A stretch of DNA of 12,373 nt. It comes from an uncultured Clostridia bacterium (GTDB lineage Bacteria > Bacillota > Clostridia > TANB77 > CAG-508). Both the position numbers and the translations under genes were made by a program. Location: the NCBI GenBank assembly GCA_944390305.1, contig CALXPX010000032.1, positions 1 to 12,373 on the forward strand, written 5' to 3'. Positions 6,200-12,373 of this stretch are shown here, in pieces (position 1 is the first letter of the stretch; each line of letters begins with the position of its first letter). The notes under the pieces are model-generated. The model was not told the DNA's origin. It worked only from the letters and a program-made list of their open reading frames with translations, and made no database searches.

Positions 6200-7461
6200 T
6201 TTTGCTCCCCCTTTCGTATTAAATTCCAAAGATTGGTATAGAACAAAAGAAGAGTTCTTCTTTCTTTGGTTGAAAGTTGACATAGGCCTTTTATTATACC
6301 TTCAAATATGGTAATTCTTTCATTGCATTCCCTTGGCGTAGTATTAAATTCATAATTAGAGACCATATAAGAATGATGATAACACATTCCTCCACATAGA
6401 TAAACATATACACATTGATTACAATGAAAATTTCTTTTGTCAGGAATTGAAAGTCTTTCTTTAAAATCTTCCATTTTCTTATTGAAAGATTTTTCATCTT
6501 TAACATTCCCTAGTGAGAACTCTTCATTTCCAACGAACCTAGGACACCGATAATATTTTCCATCTGCTGAAACTGCTAAATATGAGATTCCAGCATTGCA
6601 GTGTGAAAGATTTCTTTGATTTAGAGCAAGATTTATGATTACTCTTGAAAAGTTTGTGATATCATATAATTTACCTTTTGCAATATCTTTAAAGTATTTT
6701 TCAATAAGATTTTTTAAAGAAATTATGAAATTTTGAAAGGCAACTTCTGAAATATTATAATCTACTGCAAAAGTAATCCTTCCGACTCCCAAATCTAAAA
6801 TACTGTCTATATAACTGCAAATATCCGAATTAATATCAGTAATTGTTATTCTAGCATTTAATATCTTTGGGTTTTGAAAATTTGCAATTCCTCCTAATAC
6901 TTTTAGGTATGAACCATAACCATTCAAAAACTTTCTATAATAATCATGCTGTTCTTGCGTCCCATCTATACTAATCATTATGTCAAATTTATTTTCTTCC
7001 ATAAATTCTGCAATTTCTTTGGTGATTAAAGTGCCATTTGTCGTAATCATATAGTGTACCAAATAATCAGAATAGTAACTCTCTATATAATCTACGATCT
7101 TTTTTATTAATTCAAAGCTCAATAATGGTTCCCCTCCAAAGAAAGATATGGACATTTCTTTTCCACTGTTTTTTCTTATTTCTGTTACCAATGAATCTAT
7201 TACCTGCCTAGCCGTTTCAAAACTCATTTGCTCATTTGGTTTATTGTACTGACCTTTATTAGCGAAACAATATTCGCACCCTAAATTACAACTATTGTTA
7301 AGAACTAAACAAATAGTCTTTAGATAATTTGTTCTATGGGCATTTAAAGTTTTAGTTTCTTTAACAAGCCCTTCACACTCATTTTCAAAACGAATTTGAA
7401 CCTTTTCACCATCAAATATGTATTTTTGTCCATCTACCAAAAATTTTTTCAACCGTTTCAT
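6196..7461 (-). CDS. radical SAM/SPASM peptide maturase
   Basis: 421-residue enzyme using a reduced [4Fe-4S] cluster and S-adenosylmethionine to modify a peptide. The radical SAM motif is CNLGCEYC (Cys58, 62, 65), followed by FFGGEP (107-112). The SPASM domain is complete: C-x12-G-x4-C (288, 306), then C-x2-C-x5-C-x3-C (347, 350, 356, 360) and a last Cys (379), enough to bind two auxiliary clusters. The segment around the motif (C-E-Y-C-F-A-N-K-G, M-S-F-E-T) resembles maturases of Cys-containing clostridial peptides (SCIFF/ranthipeptide and sactipeptide types), which form thioether bonds. I see no obvious separate leader-binding domain; the first 50 residues might serve. Start 7461 has AAAGGAG seven bases upstream. 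The stop overlaps the precursor gene. The modification type is inference. Confidence 0.88.
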   Translation of the reverse strand: MKRLKKFLVDGQKYIFDGEKVQIRFENECEGLVKETKTLNAHRTNYLKTICLVLNNSCNLGCEYCFANKGQYNKPNEQMSFETARQVIDSLVTEIRKNSGKEMSISFFGGEPLLSFELIKKIVDYIESYYSDYLVHYMITTNGTLITKEIAEFMEENKFDIMISIDGTQEQHDYYRKFLNGYGSYLKVLGGIANFQNPKILNARITITDINSDICSYIDSILDLGVGRITFAVDYNISEVAFQNFIISLKNLIEKYFKDIAKGKLYDITNFSRVIINLALNQRNLSHCNAGISYLAVSADGKYYRCPRFVGNEEFSLGNVKDEKSFNKKMEDFKERLSIPDKRNFHCNQCVYVYLCGGMCYHHSYMVSNYEFNTTPRECNERITIFEGIIKGLCQLSTKERRTLLLFYTNLWNLIRKGEQK

Positions 7462-7511
7462 AATTAGGCTCCTTTCAATATAATATATCATAATAATACC
7501 TTTTTTCTTAT

Positions 7512-7520
7512 ATTATATCA
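7512..7520 (-). promoter_or_regulatory. extended -10 promoter of the maturase-precursor operon
   Basis: Read leftward: TGATATAAT, a TG-n-TATAAT extended -10 (TATAAT at 7512-7517). The -35 region (TATTAA about 17 bp upstream) is poor, as is usual with extended -10 promoters. I see no terminator after the Mg2+ ATPase gene, so some readthrough from it is also likely. Confidence 0.5.
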
Positions 7521-7571
7521 AGCTTTTTTCTTACTTAATAGACATGCAAAAAAGTTACTATAATTTGTCAC
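7518..7571 (-). CDS. possible 17-residue ORF directly after the Mg2+ ATPase gene
   Basis: A clear AAGGAG (7578-7583) begins a few bases after the ATPase stop and precedes GTG at 7571. The frame reads M-T-N-Y-S-N-F-F-A-C-L-L-S-K-K-K-A and stops within the next promoter. It may be a small protein coupled to the ATPase, or the head of a gene lost when the maturase locus was inserted. No family recognised. Confidence 0.2.
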   Translation of the reverse strand: MTNYSNFFACLLSKKKA

Positions 7572-7587
7572 TTTATTCTCCTTAGCT

Positions 7588-10140
7588 TTATAACCACTCA
7601 TGATATTTCTTTATATATTTCTTTTTAACTATTTGTGAAAGAATAGTATAAATAAATATTAATATAAGTACTACTAGATAGAATTTAGCAGGTAGTATTA
7701 CAAAATGGAATTCTGTAATTGAGTGTAGTAAAATTGGCACTAAAATTGTTCCTATAATTGTAACTGATGACATTGCTATTAAAGAGTTGCTTGCCCTTGA
7801 TTCTATAAAAGGTACTTTTTCTGTACGTATAAAGTGTATTATTAATGTTTGTGATATTAAACATTCTATAAACCAAGCCGTTTGGAAATAAGCTTCATTT
7901 GCTACTGAATTATATCCTAATATAAACCAGAATATCGCAAATGCTATTACATCTATAACTGAGCTTGTCATTCCCATAACTACCATAAATCTTCCCAAAT
8001 TTTTAGTATCCCATTTTCTAGGTTTAATTATGTATTCTTCATCAACACTATCATATGGTATTGCTATTTGTGAAAACTGGAATAAAAAATCTTGTAAAAG
8101 CATTTGTATTGGTAAAAGTGGCAAAAATGGTAGGAAAATGCTTGCAATTAATATACTAAATACATCTCCAAAATCTGAACTTATTGCTAGCTTCATATAT
8201 TTTTCTATATTAGCATATACTTTTCTACCTTCTAAGACTCCATCTAATATAACTTTTAAACTTTTTTCTAATAAAATAATATCACTTGACTCTTTAGCAA
8301 TATCTGCACCTGTATTTACGCATATTCCTACATCTGCTAAATGCAATGATGCTGCATCATTTACTCCGTCTCCCATATATCCAACTACATGTCCATTTGT
8401 TCTTAGTACTTTAACAATTCTTTCTTTTTGCATTGGATTCATTCTTGCAAATATACTTACTTTTTCTACTTTTTTGCTTAATTCTTCATCTGTCATTTTT
8501 TCTAAATCTGAGCCTAGTAAAATATCTCCTTCAATTCCAACTAAACTACATATATTTTCTGTTGCATAAGGATTATCTCCAGTAATTACTTTTGTTTGTA
8601 TTCCATATTTTTTCAATTCTTTTATTGTTTGTTTTACATCTTTTTTAGGTGGATCTAAGAATCCTACTAATCCTATAAATGTCATATTCTTTTCATCTTT
8701 TTCATTAAAGATATTTATACCAGGATATTCTTTTTTACTTGCAATTGCAATTACCTGCATTCCTTTTTTAGCTAAATCTTTTGCTTTTTCTTGTATTATC
8801 TCAATTTTTTCTTTTGTTATATTTTGAATTTCACCTTTATTATTAACTTTTGTGCAAATTTTTAAAATTTCTTCTAATGCTCCTTTTGTAATTAGTGTAT
8901 AATCATCTTTTTTTACAACTACACTCATTCTTTTTCTTGTGTAATCAAATGGTATTTCATCAAGTTTTATATATCCTTCTATATCTACTTTATGTTCTTT
9001 TCCAAATGACATTATTGCTCTATCTACTATATTTTTCAAGCCTGTGCTTAAGTAACTATTTAAATATGCATATTTTAAAATAGATAAATCTTCATCTCCG
9101 TTTAAGTCTATATATTTTTGTAAAACTATTTTGTCTTGAGTTAAAGTTCCAGTTTTGTCTGTACAAAGAATGTCTATTGTTCCTAAATTTTGTATTGCTT
9201 TTATATTTTTTACTAAAGTTTTCTTTTTTTCAAGAGTTCTACTTCCTTTAGTTAAATTTACATTTACTATCATTGGAAGCATACTTGGTGTTATTCCAAC
9301 TGCAACAGATAATGCAAATAAAAGTGCTTCGCTCCAGTTATTTCTAATAAATCCAAATATTAAAAATACTGCTACTGAAACTATTATCATACATCTAATA
9401 AGTAGTTTGGTAATACTATCCATTTCTTTTGTGTAGTTGGTTGGCTCTTTCTTTTTATTTATTTCTTTATTCATTTTTCCAAGGTATGTGTTAAATCCTG
9501 TTGTTATAACTGCACCAATTCCTTTACCACTTACTACATTTGATCCCATTAAGCATATATTGGGAATATTAAATACATCATCTTCTTCTCTTCCACCTTT
9601 GTTTGCTATTTTTTCAACTGGTATACTTTCACCTGTAAATGCAGATTGATTTACAAATAAATCTTTTGATTCTAAAAGTACCATATCTGCTGGAACTATT
9701 GAACCTGCTGTTAGTGTAATTAAATCTCCTACAACTACATTTTCTGCGTAGATTACTGTGTCTTTATCTTTATTTCTAAATACAGTAGTTTTACTTTTTA
9801 ATTTTGATTTAAGTTTCTCATCGAATCTATATGTTGAATAGTTTTGAGCAAAACTAATTAAGGCACTTAATATGCCTAAAATTATTATAATTATTGCTCC
9901 TAGTACATCTTGGCTTATAAAGCTAATAATTGCCAAAATTACTAAAATTAATATAAATTTATCTTTAAATGAATTTATTAAAAAATAGATTGGGCCTCTT
10001 TTTTTATTTTCTATTACTATATTTAATCCATCTCTATCTAATCTTTTATTTGCCTCTTTTGCACTTAAGCCGTTTGAATCCGTTTTTAGTATTTTGTATA
10101 TCTCATCTACAGATTTATTAGATATTTCAAAATATTTCAT
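7588..10140 (-). CDS. mgtA: magnesium-transporting P-type ATPase (P3B, MgtA type)
   Basis: 850-residue inner membrane pump that imports Mg2+ with ATP hydrolysis. Seen in order: N-terminal cytoplasmic part (1-50), membrane pair, actuator domain with TGES (169-172), T-P-S-M-L-P in the fourth membrane segment (285-289), phosphorylation site DKTGT (328-332), nucleotide-domain KGAL (419-422), TGDN (520-523), hinge GDGVND (590-595), and six C-terminal helices. The segment after the hinge (S-S-D-F-G-D-V-F-S, F-L-P-F-L-P-L-L-P, S-Q-I-A-I-P-Y-D, L-G-R-F-M) matches MgtA rather than Ca2+ or H+ pumps. Length is normal. I use the ATG at 10140 with AGAAGG upstream; one at 10203 lies at the predicted transcript start. 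The leader is only about 60 nt, too short for an M-box Mg2+ riboswitch. Confidence 0.93.
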   Translation of the reverse strand: MKYFEISNKSVDEIYKILKTDSNGLSAKEANKRLDRDGLNIVIENKKRGPIYFLINSFKDKFILILVILAIISFISQDVLGAIIIIILGILSALISFAQNYSTYRFDEKLKSKLKSKTTVFRNKDKDTVIYAENVVVGDLITLTAGSIVPADMVLLESKDLFVNQSAFTGESIPVEKIANKGGREEDDVFNIPNICLMGSNVVSGKGIGAVITTGFNTYLGKMNKEINKKKEPTNYTKEMDSITKLLIRCMIIVSVAVFLIFGFIRNNWSEALLFALSVAVGITPSMLPMIVNVNLTKGSRTLEKKKTLVKNIKAIQNLGTIDILCTDKTGTLTQDKIVLQKYIDLNGDEDLSILKYAYLNSYLSTGLKNIVDRAIMSFGKEHKVDIEGYIKLDEIPFDYTRKRMSVVVKKDDYTLITKGALEEILKICTKVNNKGEIQNITKEKIEIIQEKAKDLAKKGMQVIAIASKKEYPGINIFNEKDEKNMTFIGLVGFLDPPKKDVKQTIKELKKYGIQTKVITGDNPYATENICSLVGIEGDILLGSDLEKMTDEELSKKVEKVSIFARMNPMQKERIVKVLRTNGHVVGYMGDGVNDAASLHLADVGICVNTGADIAKESSDIILLEKSLKVILDGVLEGRKVYANIEKYMKLAISSDFGDVFSILIASIFLPFLPLLPIQMLLQDFLFQFSQIAIPYDSVDEEYIIKPRKWDTKNLGRFMVVMGMTSSVIDVIAFAIFWFILGYNSVANEAYFQTAWFIECLISQTLIIHFIRTEKVPFIESRASNSLIAMSSVTIIGTILVPILLHSITEFHFVILPAKFYLVVLILIFIYTILSQIVKKKYIKKYHEWL

Positions 10141-10207
10141 TTGTTTTACCTTCTTTTTTGAATTTTTAAATATGTAGTTCTTTAATATTTTCACATAATT
10201 CAAATAA

Positions 10208-10236
10208 ATTTTATTCTAATTAATTGCTAAAGTCAA
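10208..10236 (-). promoter_or_regulatory. promoter of mgtA
   Basis: Read leftward: -35 TTGACT (10231-10236), 17-bp spacer, -10 TAAAAT (10208-10213); start near 10201. It fixes the mgtA start codon at 10140 and leaves a leader of about 60 nt. Confidence 0.6.
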
Positions 10237-10287
10237 TATAATATGATATATTAAAATTGTATTTATGGTTAAGGCAATTTTCAGAAA

Positions 10288-10293
10288 TATAAT
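10288..10293 (+). promoter_or_regulatory. -10 box of the dapA promoter
   Basis: A consensus TATAAT lies about 50 bp before the dapA ATG. The -35 side is weak (TTATGG or ATGGTT, 10263-10270). It is divergent from the mgtA promoter in the shared 200-bp intergenic region. No T-box, lysine riboswitch or other structured leader is visible in the ~50 nt left. Confidence 0.35.
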
Positions 10294-10341
10294 AATTTAT
10301 TTTCTTTTTCATTAGTCTTAATTGTAAAGAAAGGATTTATT

Positions 10342-11226
10342 ATGAAATCTATTATATTTAAAGGCTGTGGAACAGCTCTTGCGACTCCTTTTAATGAAAA
10401 TGGAGTAAACTTTGATGTATTTGGCAGGATGATTGAAAATCAGATTGAAAATAATGTTGATGCCTTAATTGTTTGTGGTACTACGGGAGAATCTTCTACT
10501 ATGAGTGACTCTGAAAAAAAAGAAACTATTAAATTTGTAGTAGATAAAGTAAATAAGCGTGTACCAGTTATAGCTGGAACTGGTTCTAATAATACTTCGT
10601 CTGCAATTTCTATTACTAAATATGCTGAAGAAGTTGGATGTGACGGATGCTTAGTTGTGACACCTTACTATAATAAAACTACTCAAAAAGGATTAATAGC
10701 ACATTATGAAGCTATTGCAAATTCTACTAAATTGCCTATTATCTTGTATAATGTTCCAAGTAGAACTGGCATTAATATACTTCCTGAAACATGTTTAGAA
10801 CTTTCTAAAATTTCAAATATTGTCGGTATAAAAGAAGCAAGTGGAAACATTTCACAAGTTGCTAAAATAAAACAGTTATGCAGAGATGATTTAATAGTTT
10901 ATTCTGGAAATGATGATCAAATTATACCTATTCTATCACTTGGTGGGCTTGGGGTTATATCTGTACTTTCTAATATAGCACCTAAATTTACACATGAAAT
11001 GGTAATGGATTATTTAAATGGTAATACAAAAGAAGCATTAAATAAACAATTAAATTCTTTAAATTTAATTAATAGTTTATTTTCTGAAGTAAACCCTATA
11101 CCTGTTAAATATGCTTTAAAATTAATTGGATATGATTTTGGTATGCCTAGACTTCCTTTAATTGAATTGTCTGATAAAAACAAAGAAATTTTGGAAGATG
11201 AAATGAAGAAAATGAATTTGATTTAA
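10342..11226 (+). CDS. dapA: 4-hydroxy-tetrahydrodipicolinate synthase
   Basis: 294-residue cytoplasmic aldolase-type (TIM barrel) enzyme condensing pyruvate with aspartate semialdehyde, the first committed step to lysine and meso-diaminopimelate for cell-wall peptidoglycan. Active-site residues are all in place: GTTGE (46-50, Thr47/Thr48), Y-Y-N-K (109-112), Y-N-V-P-S-R-T-G with Tyr136 and Arg141, and G-I-K-E-A-S-G with the Schiff-base Lys164. These match E. coli DapA with an offset of three. Length is typical, and the start has AAAGGA about seven bases upstream. It is a single-gene unit, not in a dap operon, divergent from mgtA and ended by a long hairpin. Related N-acetylneuraminate lyase or KDG aldolase activities are less likely given the GTTGE/YNVPSRTG set. 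Confidence 0.94.
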   Translation: MKSIIFKGCGTALATPFNENGVNFDVFGRMIENQIENNVDALIVCGTTGESSTMSDSEKKETIKFVVDKVNKRVPVIAGTGSNNTSSAISITKYAEEVGCDGCLVVTPYYNKTTQKGLIAHYEAIANSTKLPIILYNVPSRTGINILPETCLELSKISNIVGIKEASGNISQVAKIKQLCRDDLIVYSGNDDQIIPILSLGGLGVISVLSNIAPKFTHEMVMDYLNGNTKEALNKQLNSLNLINSLFSEVNPIPVKYALKLIGYDFGMPRLPLIELSDKNKEILEDEMKKMNLI

Positions 11227-11265
11227 AATATAGTTATTCAAATCTCGGTTTTATATATTTATAAA

Positions 11266-11326
11266 AAATTTAGGCAGATTAAAAAGCTTTTCTTTAACTT
11301 TTTAGTCTGCCTAAATTTATTTTTTA
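11266..11326. terminator. long bidirectional intrinsic terminator between dapA and the toxin-antitoxin pair
   Basis: A 21-bp stem with one G-U pair: arms 11266-11286 and 11298-11318, core TTAGGCAGA/TCTGCCTAA, 11-nt loop. Rightward it is followed by ATTTTTTAG; leftward the arm runs into TTTTTTATAAA. It can therefore end both the dapA message and the leftward mntA-hepT message whose last gene stops at 11378. Confidence 0.93.
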
Positions 11327-11347
11327 GTATTATTAGTAAAATTTACC

Positions 11348-11399
11348 CTCATAATTTATTCCTAAAAATAAATTATACTATACCTTTTTTCTTTCTTCA
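11348..11399. repeat. left copy of a 52-bp direct repeat flanking the toxin-antitoxin module
   Basis: Matches 12022-12073 with three mismatches and no gaps, offset 674 bp. It includes the last codons of hepT (E-E-R-K-K-V-stop) and, leftward, a copy of the promoter -10 TATAAT and the inverted repeat ATAATTTATT/AATAAATTAT. The ribosome site is degraded (TTAGG for GGAGG) before an ATGAG. It looks like the remains of an mntA start downstream of hepT. Confidence 0.85.
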
Positions 11400-11728
11400 T
11401 TTAATACATTTTCAATTTTATTTTTTAGTGGATTTAAATCATTTTGAATAATATCCCAAATTATATTAACATTTATTCCTTCATAATCATGTACTATTTT
11501 GTTTCTTAAGCCTTTTAAAATATTCCATTCTATTGTAGAATATTTTGCTTGAGTTTCTTTATCTATATTCTTTACTAATTCTCCTATTTGGCTAATAGCA
11601 AAAATAGTAGCATCAATCTTTTCTTCATTTCTACTAAATGTATCATATGTACAGTCTTTTGTATATTTAAATGCTTTATCTATATAGTCTAACATTTTCT
11701 TCAAAGATATAAATTCTTTATTTTTCAT
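11378..11728 (-). CDS. hepT: HepT-like HEPN (DUF86) toxin RNase
   Basis: 116-residue all-helical HEPN-domain protein of the DUF86/HepT family. The catalytic motif R-x4-H is R-N-K-I-V-H (Arg75, His80), followed by D-Y, so the full R-x4-H-x-Y motif is kept with Tyr82. In studied MntA-HepT systems this tyrosine is the site where the antitoxin adds AMP to silence the RNase. HepT proteins cut RNA and stop growth. The ATG overlaps the end of the antitoxin gene by 11 bases, so the two are translationally coupled in the usual antitoxin-first order. The last codons fall in the direct repeat. The set is intact, so an active module is likely; activity itself is inferred. Confidence 0.88.
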   Translation of the reverse strand: MKNKEFISLKKMLDYIDKAFKYTKDCTYDTFSRNEEKIDATIFAISQIGELVKNIDKETQAKYSTIEWNILKGLRNKIVHDYEGINVNIIWDIIQNDLNPLKNKIENVLNEERKKV

Positions 11729-12026
11729 AAACCACTACTCCTGTTTTCTTTATTTCATTATCTATTTTTGAGTTCTCTATAATTTCAGACTTTTCAAATC
11801 CATCAACTTTTTTATTTAAATTTTCTTCAATCTCACAAATTAGACCAATTAATTTAAATCCTTTTAAAGTATTATTTGTGTCAATAACCAAATCTATATC
11901 ACTATTTTTACTTGCCTTATTTTTTGCATATGAGCCAAATAAAATTACTTTTTTTACTGGTTTATTTTTTAACATCTTATATAAAATACTACTTATTTCT
12001 TCTATGGTATAAATTTTATCACTCAT
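11718..12026 (-). CDS. mntA: MntA-like minimal nucleotidyltransferase antitoxin
   Basis: 102-residue minimal nucleotidyltransferase (MNT). The catalytic pattern G-S-x10-D-x-D is seen as FGSYAK (Gly31, Ser32) and S-D-I-D-L (Asp43, Asp45), with a third acidic residue likely at Asp75 (K-K-V-D-G). In characterised pairs the enzyme adenylylates the Tyr of the HepT R-x4-H-x-Y motif and so neutralises the toxin. Start 12026 has GGAGG seven bases upstream. The promoter 12046-12074 puts the transcript start near 12039, giving a very short leader. A 10-bp inverted repeat overlaps the -10 box and could be the operator for autoregulation. Confidence 0.88.
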   Translation of the reverse strand: MSDKIYTIEEISSILYKMLKNKPVKKVILFGSYAKNKASKNSDIDLVIDTNNTLKGFKLIGLICEIEENLNKKVDGFEKSEIIENSKIDNEIKKTGVVVYEK

Positions 12027-12073
12027 AATTTATTCCTCCAAATAAATTATACTATACTTTTTTTCTTTCTTCA
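12022..12073. repeat. right copy of the 52-bp direct repeat flanking the toxin-antitoxin module
   Basis: Holds the active promoter, the inverted repeat and the ribosome site and first bases of mntA. Read leftward, its outer end would code E-E-R-K-K-V-stop, the same residues as the end of HepT, although no hepT lies upstream here. That is the mark of a former neighbouring hepT copy. Confidence 0.85.
12025..12050. promoter_or_regulatory. 10-bp inverted repeat over the mntA start region (candidate operator)
   Basis: ATAATTTATT (12025-12034) and AATAAATTAT (12041-12050) are perfect complements around CCTCCA, which contains the mntA ribosome site. One arm overlaps the -10 box. Since transcription should start near 12039, the mRNA cannot contain both arms, so a DNA operator is likelier than an RNA hairpin. 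The same arms occur at 11351-11376. Confidence 0.45.
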
Positions 12074-12074
12074 A
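12046..12074 (-). promoter_or_regulatory. promoter of mntA-hepT
   Basis: Read leftward: -35 TTGAAG (12069-12074), 17-bp spacer, -10 TATAAT (12046-12051, perfect). It lies almost entirely inside the direct repeat. The left repeat copy retains the TATAAT but has ATGAAG as -35. Confidence 0.6.
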
Positions 12075-12077
12075 TAA

Positions 12078-12373
12078 TTAGAAAATATTTTTTAATTTAA
12101 ACGCTTCTTTTTCTTTTATATGTTCTATAATATATAACCCCTCTTCTAAATCAGGAATTGCATCTTGCATTGAATCAGATTCTAAATATCCTTTTATAAG
12201 TACTATTTGTGTATTTACTTTTTCTAATTCATTATGTTCTAAATAATATGACAATTTTTGTTGCTTTGTTTCCCAAAGTTCTGCTATTTCTTCTGTTTTC
12301 TCAATTAATTTCTTATTATCATCCTTTGCTACTAATATTTCTTCTTTTAAATTTTTTAATTCTTCTTCTATTT
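12078..12373 (-). CDS. DUF4363-like protein, C-terminal part (cut by window edge)
   Basis: Open from the right edge to TAA at 12078-12080; about 97 codons are visible and the start is outside. The visible part begins with a Glu/Lys-rich coiled-coil-like helix, then W-E-T-K-Q-Q-K-L-S-Y-Y-L-E-H-N-E-L-E-K-V, and ends L-K-N-I-F. The Trp, the L-E-H-N-E-L-E pattern and the final N-I-F are features I associate with DUF4363, small clostridial proteins with an N-terminal membrane anchor that are often encoded next to DUF421 (YetF-like) membrane proteins. The function is unknown. The missing N-terminus should hold one membrane helix and a DUF421 gene may lie further right; both can be checked outside the window. 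Confidence 0.65.
   Translation of the reverse strand, partial: IEEELKNLKEEILVAKDDNKKLIEKTEEIAELWETKQQKLSYYLEHNELEKVNTQIVLIKGYLESDSMQDAIPDLEEGLYIIEHIKEKEAFKLKNIF

Noticed and set aside
6077..6283. Longer form of the precursor peptide starting at 6283
   Set aside because: The extra 28 residues lie fully within the radical SAM gene in another frame; the strong GGGGGAG before 6199 and the ATGA overlap fix the shorter start.
8030..8569. 179-codon rightward ORF inside the Mg2+ ATPase gene
   Set aside because: It is antisense to a region with clear P-type ATPase motifs (GDGVND, TGDN), lacks a ribosome site, and its residues simply mirror the codon pattern of mgtA.

Overview
The window is very AT-rich DNA (roughly 70% or more A+T) with Clostridia-like features: strong GGAGG ribosome binding sites, TTGACN-17-TANNAT promoters, intrinsic terminators, NatAB-type ABC genes, a DUF4363-like protein and a pilin-like protein of the kind common in uncultured gut Clostridia. 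I infer a low-GC Bacillota (Clostridia) chromosome. No species can be named, and there are no rRNA or tRNA genes, CRISPR arrays or transposases.

Left part (1-2870). A leftward gene encodes a pilin-like N-terminus fused to a formylglycine-generating-enzyme (FGE)/C-type-lectin-like domain. Its last ~145 coding bases are abruptly GC-rich and adenine-poor, as expected for the variable repeat of a diversity-generating retroelement (DGR) target. The template repeat and reverse transcriptase are not in the window and would be expected to the left of base 1. An extra base in this repeat appears to shift the reading frame out of the usual GFRVAL-type ending. Upstream lies a compact unit of about 150 nt: promoter, 36-codon ORF with a (TA)n tract, terminator. 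A rightward membrane acyltransferase with its own promoter and terminator follows.

Middle part (2875-7571, all leftward). A radical SAM/SPASM maturase overlaps by four bases (ATGA) a 40-residue precursor-like peptide ending CEGGSEGGAG, a likely RiPP system (ribosomally made, post-translationally modified peptide). Downstream are a frameshifted GNAT acetyltransferase, a well-formed promoter with a 13-bp palindrome at its start point, a broken small gene, and a translationally coupled NatA/NatB-like ABC exporter pair. If the block works together, the ABC pair could export the peptide or give immunity, but it has its own promoter, so that link is inference.

Right part (7588-12373). A P-type Mg2+ ATPase (MgtA type, leftward) and dapA (rightward) diverge from a shared intergenic region. 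A long bidirectional terminator follows dapA. Next, leftward, is an MntA-HepT toxin-antitoxin pair enclosed by 52-bp direct repeats. Each repeat carries the module's promoter, a 10-bp inverted repeat and the end of a hepT reading frame, as if the module had once been tandemly duplicated. The window ends inside a DUF4363-like gene.
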